Part shown: positions 22,785 through 29,609 of the stretch, piece after piece | Numbering within the stretch: the first letter of the stretch is position 1 | Layout of the letters: each line of letters opens with the position of its first letter | Source: Spirochaetales bacterium | GTDB taxonomy: Bacteria; Spirochaetota; Spirochaetia; ARS1246 | Direction: 5' to 3' | DNA length: 31,255 bases | Assembly: GCA_016930115.1 (NCBI GenBank) | Contig: JAFGHN010000288.1 | Span: forward strand, 1-31,255 | The notes under the pieces: model-generated | Database searches by the model: none | What the model saw: only the letters and a program-made list of their open reading frames with translations | Told to the model about the DNA's origin: nothing | Position numbers and translations under genes: made by a program

Positions 22785-24638
22785 TTACCCCCAGAGATCT
22801 CTTGCCACGTCATCGAGTCCGAGCTTCTGTAGCTGCGTGCGGCTCGGCTTTGCTGTCTTCGGGTCCCAGTCCATGGCCTCCATATATTCCTTCACCATGG
22901 TCTGCTCATCAACAGTTATACCTGCCACCGGACCCGCTGTCTGCGGCGGTCTGCCGAGCACTCTGTCCGGAAATTTGCGTTCGAGAGGATTCAACCCTTC
23001 CCGAAGGTTAAAGGCGTGCCTCAGGTTGCCGATTCTCTCTCCGGTGTTAATCAACTCATCTAATGTGACGTCCCAGCCTGTTATCGCCTTCATGAACGCC
23101 GGCATGGTTTCGATTTCGGCAAGACTGAAATAACCGAACTCGCACATTCCCGCGGAGTTCACGATGTGCATGATGTCGGCCCCCCGCCGGTGCGCCTCTC
23201 CTCTTCCGGTAAAAGACGCCTCACTAAAATCGGGTACCAGTCCCGCAGGGTTCAGCACTTCCGCCCCCTGAGTGTGACGGCCCGGCGTTGCATCCGTGAG
23301 ATACGTTGTTGCGAAGTTGAAGCCTTTCTTGGGGTCATGAGCCGGTAGATCCTGCCCGCCGACGTTCATCGCGTATTTCTCACTGCCTTTGCCGATCCTT
23401 TCGGCGGCTTTTCGGGTTCCGTCGGCCAATACGTCACCAAACCCTTCTCGCTTGGCGATAAGGTCGGCCATCGCGACAATAGCCGAGTGATTTCCCCAGG
23501 TCATCTCCAACCCGCCGGTGTCTTCCTTGCTGATGATGCCGTTCTCGTAACACTCAATGGCAAATGCGACGGTGGCGGCCGTAGAAATAGTATCAAGACC
23601 GGCCCGGTTGCAAATCTCGTTGGCCATGATAATAGATTCCAGATTATCGTTGAGACAGTTAGTCCCGAACATGCATAACGTTTCGTACTCAGGTTTGCAG
23701 GAGCCTTCCGAGTATCTGTACTCGCCTGCGGGCGCCTTCATCCGTCCTCCGCACTGGAGGGGACATTGCCAGCATCCCTCTTTCTCCATCTGACGATCCA
23801 TCACCGCATTCCCGCCGATAAGCTCGGCCTGCGGAAAGTCCACAACGCCCACGCCTCCCCAGTTTTTCACCGGTGAATCTCCATCGTGCGCGCTCACCGC
23901 AGTCAGCCCGGCGGTGCCTGTTATCCTGAAGAGACCGGCTACCGCCACATTGTCGAAGTCCTTGATACACTTTCTCCGTAACTCGCGAGCTTGCTTTTCA
24001 TCCGCGACCGGTACCTTTCCGTTGCCGTTTACCGCGATCGCCTTCAGTTTCTTTGAGCCCATCACCGCCCCGACACCGGACCGTCCGGCAGCCCTGCCCT
24101 TATAAGTCATAACCGCAGCGCTCAAGGAAAGCCTTTCTCCGGCCGGACCGATGCAGGCGACCTTGGCTTTACCCCCGTGTCTTTCGGCGAGAGTGTCTTC
24201 CGTATAAAAACTGTCTTTTCCCCACAAGTCGCCGGCATCTCTTAATTCAGGCTTGCCGTTTTCGATATAAAGATAGACCGGCCTTGCCGAAACCCCGGTG
24301 AAAAAGACCCCGTCATAACCCGCGAATTTCAGATAGGGGCCAAAATCACCGCCGCAGTTGGCGTCTCCCCATCCTCCGGTAAGCGGGGATTTGCAGAGCA
24401 CCTGGAATCTGGTGCCGCACAATGCCGGCGTACCGGTGAAAGGGCCTGTCATGAACGCTAATATGTTCTCCGGGCCGAGCGGATCAATGCCACCTTTCAT
24501 CCGGCTGTACAAAAGCCGTGACGCTATGCCGTAGCCTCCAATAAAGTCGCGACAGAACTTGTCCTCTAAAGGTTCGTCTTTCAATGTCCCTTTGGAAAGA
24601 TCCACCCATAGCAACTTCCCTACATAGCCTTTAGCCAT
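22785..24638 (-). CDS. Tungsten-dependent aldehyde:ferredoxin oxidoreductase (AOR family)
   Basis: Oxidises aldehydes to carboxylic acids, or runs in reverse, passing electrons to ferredoxin; cytoplasmic, W-bis-pterin plus one [4Fe-4S]. It has 617 residues, normal length. The cluster ligands are Cys289, Cys292, Cys296 in CWQCPLQC and Cys499 in NSAGMCEFG. The pterin-binding signature GRAAGRSGVGAVMGSKKLKAI (181-201) and GGQDLPAHDPK (427-437) are intact. The start has AAGGAGG seven bases upstream and a near-consensus promoter. There is no partner subunit, so it is a homomeric AOR. It fits disposal of aldehydes from amino- or keto-acid fermentation. Subfamily (AOR, FOR, GOR or benzoyl-CoA type) is not resolved here. 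Confidence 0.95.
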   Translation of the reverse strand: MAKGYVGKLLWVDLSKGTLKDEPLEDKFCRDFIGGYGIASRLLYSRMKGGIDPLGPENILAFMTGPFTGTPALCGTRFQVLCKSPLTGGWGDANCGGDFGPYLKFAGYDGVFFTGVSARPVYLYIENGKPELRDAGDLWGKDSFYTEDTLAERHGGKAKVACIGPAGERLSLSAAVMTYKGRAAGRSGVGAVMGSKKLKAIAVNGNGKVPVADEKQARELRRKCIKDFDNVAVAGLFRITGTAGLTAVSAHDGDSPVKNWGGVGVVDFPQAELIGGNAVMDRQMEKEGCWQCPLQCGGRMKAPAGEYRYSEGSCKPEYETLCMFGTNCLNDNLESIIMANEICNRAGLDTISTAATVAFAIECYENGIISKEDTGGLEMTWGNHSAIVAMADLIAKREGFGDVLADGTRKAAERIGKGSEKYAMNVGGQDLPAHDPKKGFNFATTYLTDATPGRHTQGAEVLNPAGLVPDFSEASFTGRGEAHRRGADIMHIVNSAGMCEFGYFSLAEIETMPAFMKAITGWDVTLDELINTGERIGNLRHAFNLREGLNPLERKFPDRVLGRPPQTAGPVAGITVDEQTMVKEYMEAMDWDPKTAKPSRTQLQKLGLDDVARDLWG

Positions 24639-24709
24639 ACTCGGCCTCCTTCACTGTTCAAGATGGTTTTTTGGATCTCGATGTATTACTCTGCTGTACT
24701 CTCGCTACA

Positions 24710-24738
24710 ATGATAGGGTAGGAATTTCCGCCTGTCAA
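24710..24738 (-). promoter_or_regulatory. Near-consensus promoter of the aldehyde oxidoreductase gene
   Basis: Minus strand: perfect TTGACA (24738-24733), 17-bp spacer, TATCAT (24715-24710, 5/6). The predicted leader is about 65 nt and ends in a strong AAGGAGG. The strongest promoter match in the window. Confidence 0.7.
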
Positions 24739-24783
24739 ATTCGCCGTTTGTTATAATTCTGTCCGCGATCGCACCACCCGGGT

Positions 24784-24821
24784 GCGCTCGCTAAATCGTC
24801 ATCCATGACGATTTGCGCTCG
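24784..24821. repeat. Palindromic repeat unit flanked by direct repeats (REP-like)
   Basis: AAATCGTCAT (24793-24802) and ATGACGATTT (24805-24814) form a perfect 10-bp stem with a 2-nt loop. GCGCTCG flanks it on both sides in direct orientation (24784-24790, 24815-24821), and a further palindrome ACCCGGGT lies at 24776-24783. It sits between the tRNA terminator and the AOR promoter and contains no gene. The structure suggests a dispersed intergenic repeat; no second copy was found in this window. Confidence 0.55.
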
Positions 24822-24867
24822 TTCATCACTCGCGCCGCTCGCCCGCGTTCAAGTCCTCGACATCTAG

Positions 24868-24900
24868 AAAAAAGGCCGCACGGGGAAAACCCGTGCAGCC
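24868..24900 (-). terminator. Rho-independent terminator of tRNA-Leu
   Basis: An 11-bp stem (24874-24884 with 24890-24900, one G:U wobble on the minus strand) with a 5-nt loop is followed on the minus strand by six T residues (24873-24868). It starts a few bases after the tRNA 3' end. Confidence 0.9.
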
Positions 24901-24905
24901 TTTCT

Positions 24906-24990
24906 TGCAGCAGACTGGACTTGAACCAGCACAGGGTAACCCCCACTAGCCCCTCAAGCTAGCGTGTCTACCAAATTCCACCACTGCTGC
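24906..24990 (-). tRNA. tRNA-Leu (anticodon GAG)
   Basis: Class II tRNA, 85 nt. Acceptor GCAGCAG pairs with CTGCTGC; the D arm contains GGTAGA; the anticodon stem CTAGC/GCTAG holds loop TTGAGGG, giving GAG, which reads CUC and CUU. The variable arm is long (15 nt), with a GGG/CCC stem. The T arm is GCTGG-TTCAAGT-CCAGT and the discriminator is A. CCA is not encoded, so it must be added enzymatically. Confidence 0.97.
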
Positions 24991-25001
24991 GGAACGATCG
25001 A

Positions 25002-25030
25002 AAATTACAATGAGGCCGCAAAAAAGTCAA
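25002..25030 (-). promoter_or_regulatory. Promoter of tRNA-Leu
   Basis: TTGACT (25030-25025, 5/6) is followed by overlapping -10 candidates: TGTAAT (25009-25004) at 15 bp, or TAATTT (25007-25002) at 17 bp. Transcription would begin a few bases before the tRNA 5' end. Confidence 0.55.
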
Positions 25031-25100
25031 TATGATGCGCCGCTGTGCGTTCCTCTGTGGCGGGCGGTAGGACTTGTGCCAAAAGCCGGGAGCAGGAGTC

Positions 25101-25328
25101 TTACCTTCTGGTCACCCAGGCCTTGAGTTTCTCGTCGACTTCGCCGTTTGGGAGTACGTAGTCAGGGGAGACATACCCTTCCTGTTCAAATCGTTGTTTG
25201 CGAATGCAGTTCAGCCCGCCGTTCATGCAGTAATCATCTATCCATTTCCTGTCCAAAAGGCCCGCGTCGAAGGCCCGTTTCATGCCGCTTGTGCCGTTGT
25301 ACCACCGGCACAGGTTTTTGCCTTTCAC
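25101..25328 (-). CDS. Small Cys-containing conserved-looking protein of unknown function
   Basis: 75 residues from GTG 25328, which has AGGAGG ten bases upstream. An in-frame GTG at 25370 would add 14 residues but has no ribosome-binding site. Four features stand out: Cys7 followed by Trp-Tyr (LCRWYNGTSG), a basic helix GMKRAFDAGLLDRKW, Cys34 and Cys41 in YCMNGGLNCIRKQ, and a turn VSPDYVLPNGEVDEKL near the end. The three cysteines could bind a metal. I do not recognise a family. A TATACT box at about 25356-25361 could give it its own promoter. It lies between the DNA methyltransferase and tRNA-Leu on the same strand. Confidence 0.6.
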   Translation of the reverse strand: MKGKNLCRWYNGTSGMKRAFDAGLLDRKWIDDYCMNGGLNCIRKQRFEQEGYVSPDYVLPNGEVDEKLKAWVTRR

Positions 25329-25433
25329 GCTCTTGCGCCCTCCTGTCGTAATCAACTTGAGTATACGCACATTACGAAAAGATCGGAATATACCGGGCGC
25401 CCTGCAGCGACCCGCGCACTGAACATAACTTGC

Positions 25434-26402
25434 TCAGCGGGCGCGAGGCAAATGACTCTCCGGTACTTCGGGAAATGGATTCTCTGTCTGCCAACCCGTT
25501 TTTCCGGTTTTCCTGTAGTGTTCGAGCCGTCTGATGGTCAGCTCGGCGAATACGGGATCGATATCACAGGTGATGCACTTTCTCCCTGACAACTCGGCAG
25601 CGAGAAGCGTTGTGCCCGAATGGCTGAAAAAATCGGCGACTGTGTCAGCCGGCGCGCTGCTGGAGGAAATGATTCGCCGGATCGCTTTCAGGGGTTTCTG
25701 CGCATACGCGCCCGGCACGTTCTCTTCCATTCTGTAAAAGACCTGCTGTATGTCCACCCAGACGTTGCCGGGCCTGATGGTGTTCGCTTTCCCGCGTTCA
25801 AGGTTTTCCTTGAGCTCCCCGCCGACCTTCTTGTAGTAGCCCCGGAGGATCTTTGGTATATCGGTGTATTCCACCGTGAAGCCGGGGTCGCCCTTTGCGT
25901 AACAGAGGAGCTCCTGGCGCACGAACATCCAGTTCCGCTGGGTGCCGTAGCCGCGCTGATTGCGCATAGTGATGAAGCAGCGAGCCTGCCACTGCTTGAA
26001 ATCACGCATCATGACCATGAAATCGGGGAGAGGCTGGAACCCGCGCTGTTGGTCCGCGCCGGTCCAGACGTAAAGGTAGGCGTTCTGAGCGGCAACATCG
26101 AGCGACGATGAAACCCATCGCCGGCACCAATCGATATACTCAGAGAGGCCCCTCACCGACAGCGCATCTGTGGTTGATCTTCCGACGGCGATATTGTACG
26201 GCGGATCATGTATCATGAGGGTGGGTGTCTCGTTTTCGCAAAGGGAGTGGACGGCGCCAGCGTCTGTGGCGTCCGTGACGCCCACCCGGTGACCGTTCAC
26301 CGGGTCGGTCCAGATTTCCCCCGGTTTCAGCCGGCAGCATGCGAGTACCCGGTCGTGGAACTCACCCGGCTTGTCGAGCCGAGGTATCCCCAAAGGTTTC
26401 AT
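25434..26402 (-). CDS. Beta-class DNA methyltransferase (N4-cytosine or N6-adenine)
   Basis: SAM-dependent DNA amino-methyltransferase, 322 residues. Catalytic motif IV HDPPYN (65-70) comes before SAM-binding motif I ADFFSHSGTTLLAAE (256-270), the beta-group order. Motif I reads FSHSG, with Ser-His where FxGxG is usual, but the T-T-L-x-A-A-E continuation is intact. KPLKAIRRII (237-246) is the helix before motif I (motif X). An internal region of about 120 residues (100-220) would contain the target-recognition part. No restriction endonuclease is adjacent, so it looks like an orphan regulator or phage-derived enzyme. ATG 26402 overlaps the GGDEF gene stop as ATGA, which implies co-translation. 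Confidence 0.9.
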   Translation of the reverse strand: MKPLGIPRLDKPGEFHDRVLACCRLKPGEIWTDPVNGHRVGVTDATDAGAVHSLCENETPTLMIHDPPYNIAVGRSTTDALSVRGLSEYIDWCRRWVSSSLDVAAQNAYLYVWTGADQQRGFQPLPDFMVMMRDFKQWQARCFITMRNQRGYGTQRNWMFVRQELLCYAKGDPGFTVEYTDIPKILRGYYKKVGGELKENLERGKANTIRPGNVWVDIQQVFYRMEENVPGAYAQKPLKAIRRIISSSSAPADTVADFFSHSGTTLLAAELSGRKCITCDIDPVFAELTIRRLEHYRKTGKTGWQTENPFPEVPESHLPRAR

Positions 26403-27154
26403 TTTCCGGGCGCTGCCACAACCGAAACTTTGTTTTTTCCGGCCTGTTTGGCGGCGTACATCGCGCTGTCGGTGCGGATGAGAAGCCTGTCGAGAGAATC
26501 CTCCGGGCCCTTGAACGTCTGAACACCGAGGCTCGCGGTTACCGGAACCGGTTGTTTTTCGTATTCAAATCGGATCCGCTCGACGGCCCATCGTATACGC
26601 TCCGCGAATGTTTTCGCCTCTTCCTGCGTGCACTCCGGGAGCAGGAAGTAAAACTCGTCGCCGCCGTAACGAGCGAAGGTATCAATTTTCCTGCAATGCC
26701 TGAGGCAAGTCGAAGCGACGGCTTTGAGGATTTCGTCTCCCGTGTTGTGGCCGTAGCCGTCGTTGACCCTCTTGAAGCCGTCGATATCGAGAAGGATACA
26801 GGAGAAAGGTTTGCCGAACCGCAAGGCCCTGGCCATTTCGCGTTCGGCTGAATCGAGGAAGTATCGTCTGTTGTATATGCCTGTCAGTTCGTCGGTTATT
26901 GCGAGCTTCTTGAGCTCGGCCTCTGCCGCGTCGAGTTGAAACACCATCTTCAAAAACTGGAGACTCATGAGAGTGGCCACGATCATGGGTACGCACGCGG
27001 CCAACAGGACACCTCGCGCATCAAAATCTCCGGTAATTGCCATGACCGCCACCGTTATGGCGACCGACGCTCCGGATGCAACGGCGGTCAGCAGCGCTGT
27101 CGCGGGCACAAATCCGAGTTTTCGCAGAAATCCGCGAAGCTTGGCCGGTTGCAT
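26399..27154 (-). CDS. Membrane GGDEF-domain diguanylate cyclase
   Basis: Makes cyclic-di-GMP from two GTP, 251 residues. Two N-terminal membrane helices (about 16-40 and 47-70) lead through a short coiled-coil-like linker (LDAAEAELKKLA) into the GGDEF domain (85-247). Metal site Asp123/Asp125 in LLDIDGFKRVNDGYGH, active site RYGGDEF (162-168) and inhibitory I-site RKID (155-158) are all intact, so an active, product-inhibited cyclase is expected. There is no periplasmic sensor domain of size. The gene lies 23 bases after the radical SAM gene and overlaps the methyltransferase gene, probably one operon. Confidence 0.95.
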   Translation of the reverse strand: MQPAKLRGFLRKLGFVPATALLTAVASGASVAITVAVMAITGDFDARGVLLAACVPMIVATLMSLQFLKMVFQLDAAEAELKKLAITDELTGIYNRRYFLDSAEREMARALRFGKPFSCILLDIDGFKRVNDGYGHNTGDEILKAVASTCLRHCRKIDTFARYGGDEFYFLLPECTQEEAKTFAERIRWAVERIRFEYEKQPVPVTASLGVQTFKGPEDSLDRLLIRTDSAMYAAKQAGKNKVSVVAAPGK

Positions 27155-27177
27155 CGATGTGTATCCTGCTCTATACG

Positions 27178-28464
27178 TTAGGCCCTGGGACGGGCGGTGT
27201 CAAGGTTTGTGCCGGAGGCGTGAGCGTCCAGGCAGAATCCCCGAAGATCACCGACACCCTCAAAGAAGAGCTTCATAAGCAGTACTGTGTAATAAGCCCC
27301 GCGTTTGGCGACGGTGATCCGCCCGGATTTCTTGACTGCGGCGCCTGCAAGGCGAAGCAGCGCCACAGATGTCCTGACGAAAAATTTGCACAGTGGTGTC
27401 TGTCCGCGGCACAACCCGTCGAAATCGATACCGCCGCCGAAAAGCTGCATGAGAAGCAGATACCGGAGATTCTCTCCGCTATCGAAGGGATGTCTGAAAG
27501 CTGCGGCATCCGCATTGTTTTCCGCCGCCTCGATATATTTCTCAACTGAAAACACATTGACCGCCAGCGTCCCGCCTTCGAGTCCGAATGCTCCGGCGCC
27601 GGCTCCGGCGTAGGACGAGTGCTCAACGATATATTCATCGATCATCCCCCGGTTTTTCGAGAAGCACCACGCCGACGAAGGAACGTACTCCGGCTCTATG
27701 GTATCGCGGATCAGTCGGTAGGCCTGCTTTTTCCATGCAACTTCCCGCCGCCAACCATCGAATGATTGCCGCCCTCCGCCGCTTTTCATCAACGGGTAGC
27801 AGGTCACCTGGTCTATTCCGAGTTGCTTGACGATCCCGAGGTCTGCAATGACATCGGCATGGGTCTGGCCTTCAAGGCCGAAAATGAGGTCGACGTTGAG
27901 CGTGTCGAAGATGCCGCGTATCTGAGAAAGACGGTGCTGTATGTCGGCGCCGGTGCCGTACTTCCGGATCCTGTTCACCGATTCAAGGAGATTGTCCTGA
28001 AAACTCTGCACGCCCACGGAAAGCCTGTTCACGCCGCAGGTTTTCAATAGCTCGATATTGGATGGTGTGAGATCGGAAGGATTCGTCTCTACGGAACACT
28101 CCTGTATAGGCCAGAGTCTTCTCACCTCATCTATTGTCAGGGCAAGCTCATCCGGAAGTACCGTCGGCGTACCCCCGCCGAAGTATACGGTGGAGAACTG
28201 GTAGCCGAGGTCGTGGTAACGGTTGAGCTGCCGGCGCAGCGCCCGGAAGTATCTGCGGGCAAGTTGCTCGTCAAAGGGTATACGGAAGAACGTGCAGAAC
28301 GGGCAGAGCTCCTTGCAGAAAGGTATATGAACATAGAGCATGGGAACGGCGGCGGTATCCCGCGTTGCCATACCGGGTTCGATTGGCGCTCTTTCTTCCG
28401 CAGCGGTGACGAGCCGGGAAGTGTACCGATGCATATAACGGGTGAGAAAATATTCGATCAACAT
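27178..28464 (-). CDS. HemW/HemN-like radical SAM protein
   Basis: Radical SAM enzyme of the coproporphyrinogen-dehydrogenase-like family, 428 residues. The cluster motif is C50-x3-C54-x2-C57 in HIPFCKELCPFCTFF. The extra Cys two residues on, seen in genuine HemN (CxxxCxxCxC), is absent, so it resembles HemW-type heme chaperones or other HemN relatives rather than the oxidase. FGGGTPTVLP (95-104), ETNPSDLT and VNRLSVGVQSFQDN are typical. A 30-residue N-terminal extension precedes the core. There is no ribosome-binding site, but an extended -10 box lies six bases before the ATG. It is the first gene of the probable operon with GGDEF and methyltransferase, divergent from mnmA. Confidence 0.88.
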   Translation of the reverse strand: MLIEYFLTRYMHRYTSRLVTAAEERAPIEPGMATRDTAAVPMLYVHIPFCKELCPFCTFFRIPFDEQLARRYFRALRRQLNRYHDLGYQFSTVYFGGGTPTVLPDELALTIDEVRRLWPIQECSVETNPSDLTPSNIELLKTCGVNRLSVGVQSFQDNLLESVNRIRKYGTGADIQHRLSQIRGIFDTLNVDLIFGLEGQTHADVIADLGIVKQLGIDQVTCYPLMKSGGGRQSFDGWRREVAWKKQAYRLIRDTIEPEYVPSSAWCFSKNRGMIDEYIVEHSSYAGAGAGAFGLEGGTLAVNVFSVEKYIEAAENNADAAAFRHPFDSGENLRYLLLMQLFGGGIDFDGLCRGQTPLCKFFVRTSVALLRLAGAAVKKSGRITVAKRGAYYTVLLMKLFFEGVGDLRGFCLDAHASGTNLDTARPRA

Positions 28465-28470
28465 TGGCCG

Positions 28471-28479
28471 AGTATATCA
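28471..28479 (-). promoter_or_regulatory. Extended -10 promoter element of the radical SAM gene
   Basis: On the minus strand TGATATACT (28479-28471) matches TGn plus TATACT (4/6). Only six bases separate it from the ATG at 28464. No convincing -35 is present, as expected for extended -10 promoters. Confidence 0.5.
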
Positions 28480-28547
28480 ACGCTTTGCTTTTTCGTCGTG
28501 GTTTAGTATATCCTTACTATCCTGTAAAGGGCAAAACAAAACGGCGT

Positions 28548-29609
28548 ATGAAAATCGCGGTACTTCTATCCGGCGGCGTCGACAGCTCGGTAGCACTCAA
28601 CCTGCTTCAGGCTGAGAGACGTCACGACATAACGGCGTTCTATCTCAAGATATGGCTTGAGGAAGAGGTCCAGTTCCTGGGCGATTGCCCGTGGCAGGAA
28701 GACCTCGAGTACGCGCGGGCTGTCTGCGACATCGCCGGAGTTCCGCTCGAGATCGTACCTCTCCAACGCGAATACTACGCCCGGGTGGTCGAATACGCCC
28801 TGAGCGAGCTCCGCCGCGGGAGAACCCCGAGCGCGGACATTTTCTGTAACCGGCGGATCAAGTTCGGTCTGTTTCGCGAACGGATATCTCCCGATTTTGA
28901 GAAGATAGCAAGCGGTCATTATGCAATACTGAGGCCTGACGGAGAAAATCTGCTGCTCGTTAAATCGCCGGACCCGGTCAAGGACCAGACCTATTTTCTC
29001 TCACACCAGACACGCGAACAACTTTCGCGTTCGCTCTTTCCGATCGGCCATCTGAGAAAAGAGCAGGTGAGGGGACTCGCCGCGGAGTTCGATTTGCCGA
29101 ACCGGGACAGGAAGGACAGCCAGGGGATCTGTTTTCTCGGCAAAATCAAGTATCCCGATTTTGTCAGGCATTACCTAGGCGAAAGGCCGGGGAATATCGT
29201 CAACCGCGAGACCGGCGCCGTTCTGGGTGGGCACAACGGCTTCTGGTTCTACACGATAGGACAGCGTCAGGGCTTGAGCCTGAGCGGTGGTCCGTGGTAC
29301 GTAAGCGGTAAAGACGTGGAAAGCAACACTGTTTATGTCACCCATGGCGAGCGGGCCGGTCTCCTCGAGCGGAAAGACTTTACGGTTTCCAGCCTTCACT
29401 GGATAAACGCCCCACCTGATGAAAGCTGCAACCTCACGGTAAAACTCAGGCACGGCCCGGCAGTCACGAGTTGCACGATCAAACCCTCCGGCACCGGAAA
29501 TCTTGCGGTGCATCTGGAGAAGCCTGACAAGGGCATAGCGCCAGGGCAGTTCGCCGTTTTTTATTCGGGTGATGTCTGCCTCGGCGCCGGTTCTATCGAT
29601 GATCTGTAA
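28548..29609 (+). CDS. mnmA: tRNA-specific 2-thiouridylase MnmA
   Basis: Thiolates U34 of tRNA-Lys, -Glu and -Gln using ATP and a persulfide donor; 353 residues. The ATP PP-loop SGGVDSS (8-14) is complete. Catalytic cysteines are Cys100 in PSADIFCNRRIKFG and Cys195 in DSQGICFLG. The usual TPNPDxxCN lead-in is TPSADIFCN here. FYTIGQRQGLSLSGGPWYV and the C-terminal beta barrel (VKLRHGP, PDKGIAPGQFAVFY) are normal. Start ATG 28548 aligns with the family N-terminus, with AAAGGG upstream at long spacing. It converges on the ApbC-like gene with 17 bp of coding overlap. Confidence 0.95.
   Translation: MKIAVLLSGGVDSSVALNLLQAERRHDITAFYLKIWLEEEVQFLGDCPWQEDLEYARAVCDIAGVPLEIVPLQREYYARVVEYALSELRRGRTPSADIFCNRRIKFGLFRERISPDFEKIASGHYAILRPDGENLLLVKSPDPVKDQTYFLSHQTREQLSRSLFPIGHLRKEQVRGLAAEFDLPNRDRKDSQGICFLGKIKYPDFVRHYLGERPGNIVNRETGAVLGGHNGFWFYTIGQRQGLSLSGGPWYVSGKDVESNTVYVTHGERAGLLERKDFTVSSLHWINAPPDESCNLTVKLRHGPAVTSCTIKPSGTGNLAVHLEKPDKGIAPGQFAVFYSGDVCLGAGSIDDL

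Noticed and set aside
24793..24828. Minus-strand 11-codon ORF across the palindrome
   Set aside because: It is a by-product of the inverted repeat, with no ribosome-binding site.
24906..24990. tRNA-Leu flank as an integration site for a genomic island
   Set aside because: No integrase, no repeated tRNA 3' end and no att-like direct repeat were seen nearby; it has its own intact promoter and terminator.
25434..26402. Restriction-modification system
   Set aside because: Only a methyltransferase is present; the neighbouring GGDEF and 75-residue proteins do not resemble endonucleases.
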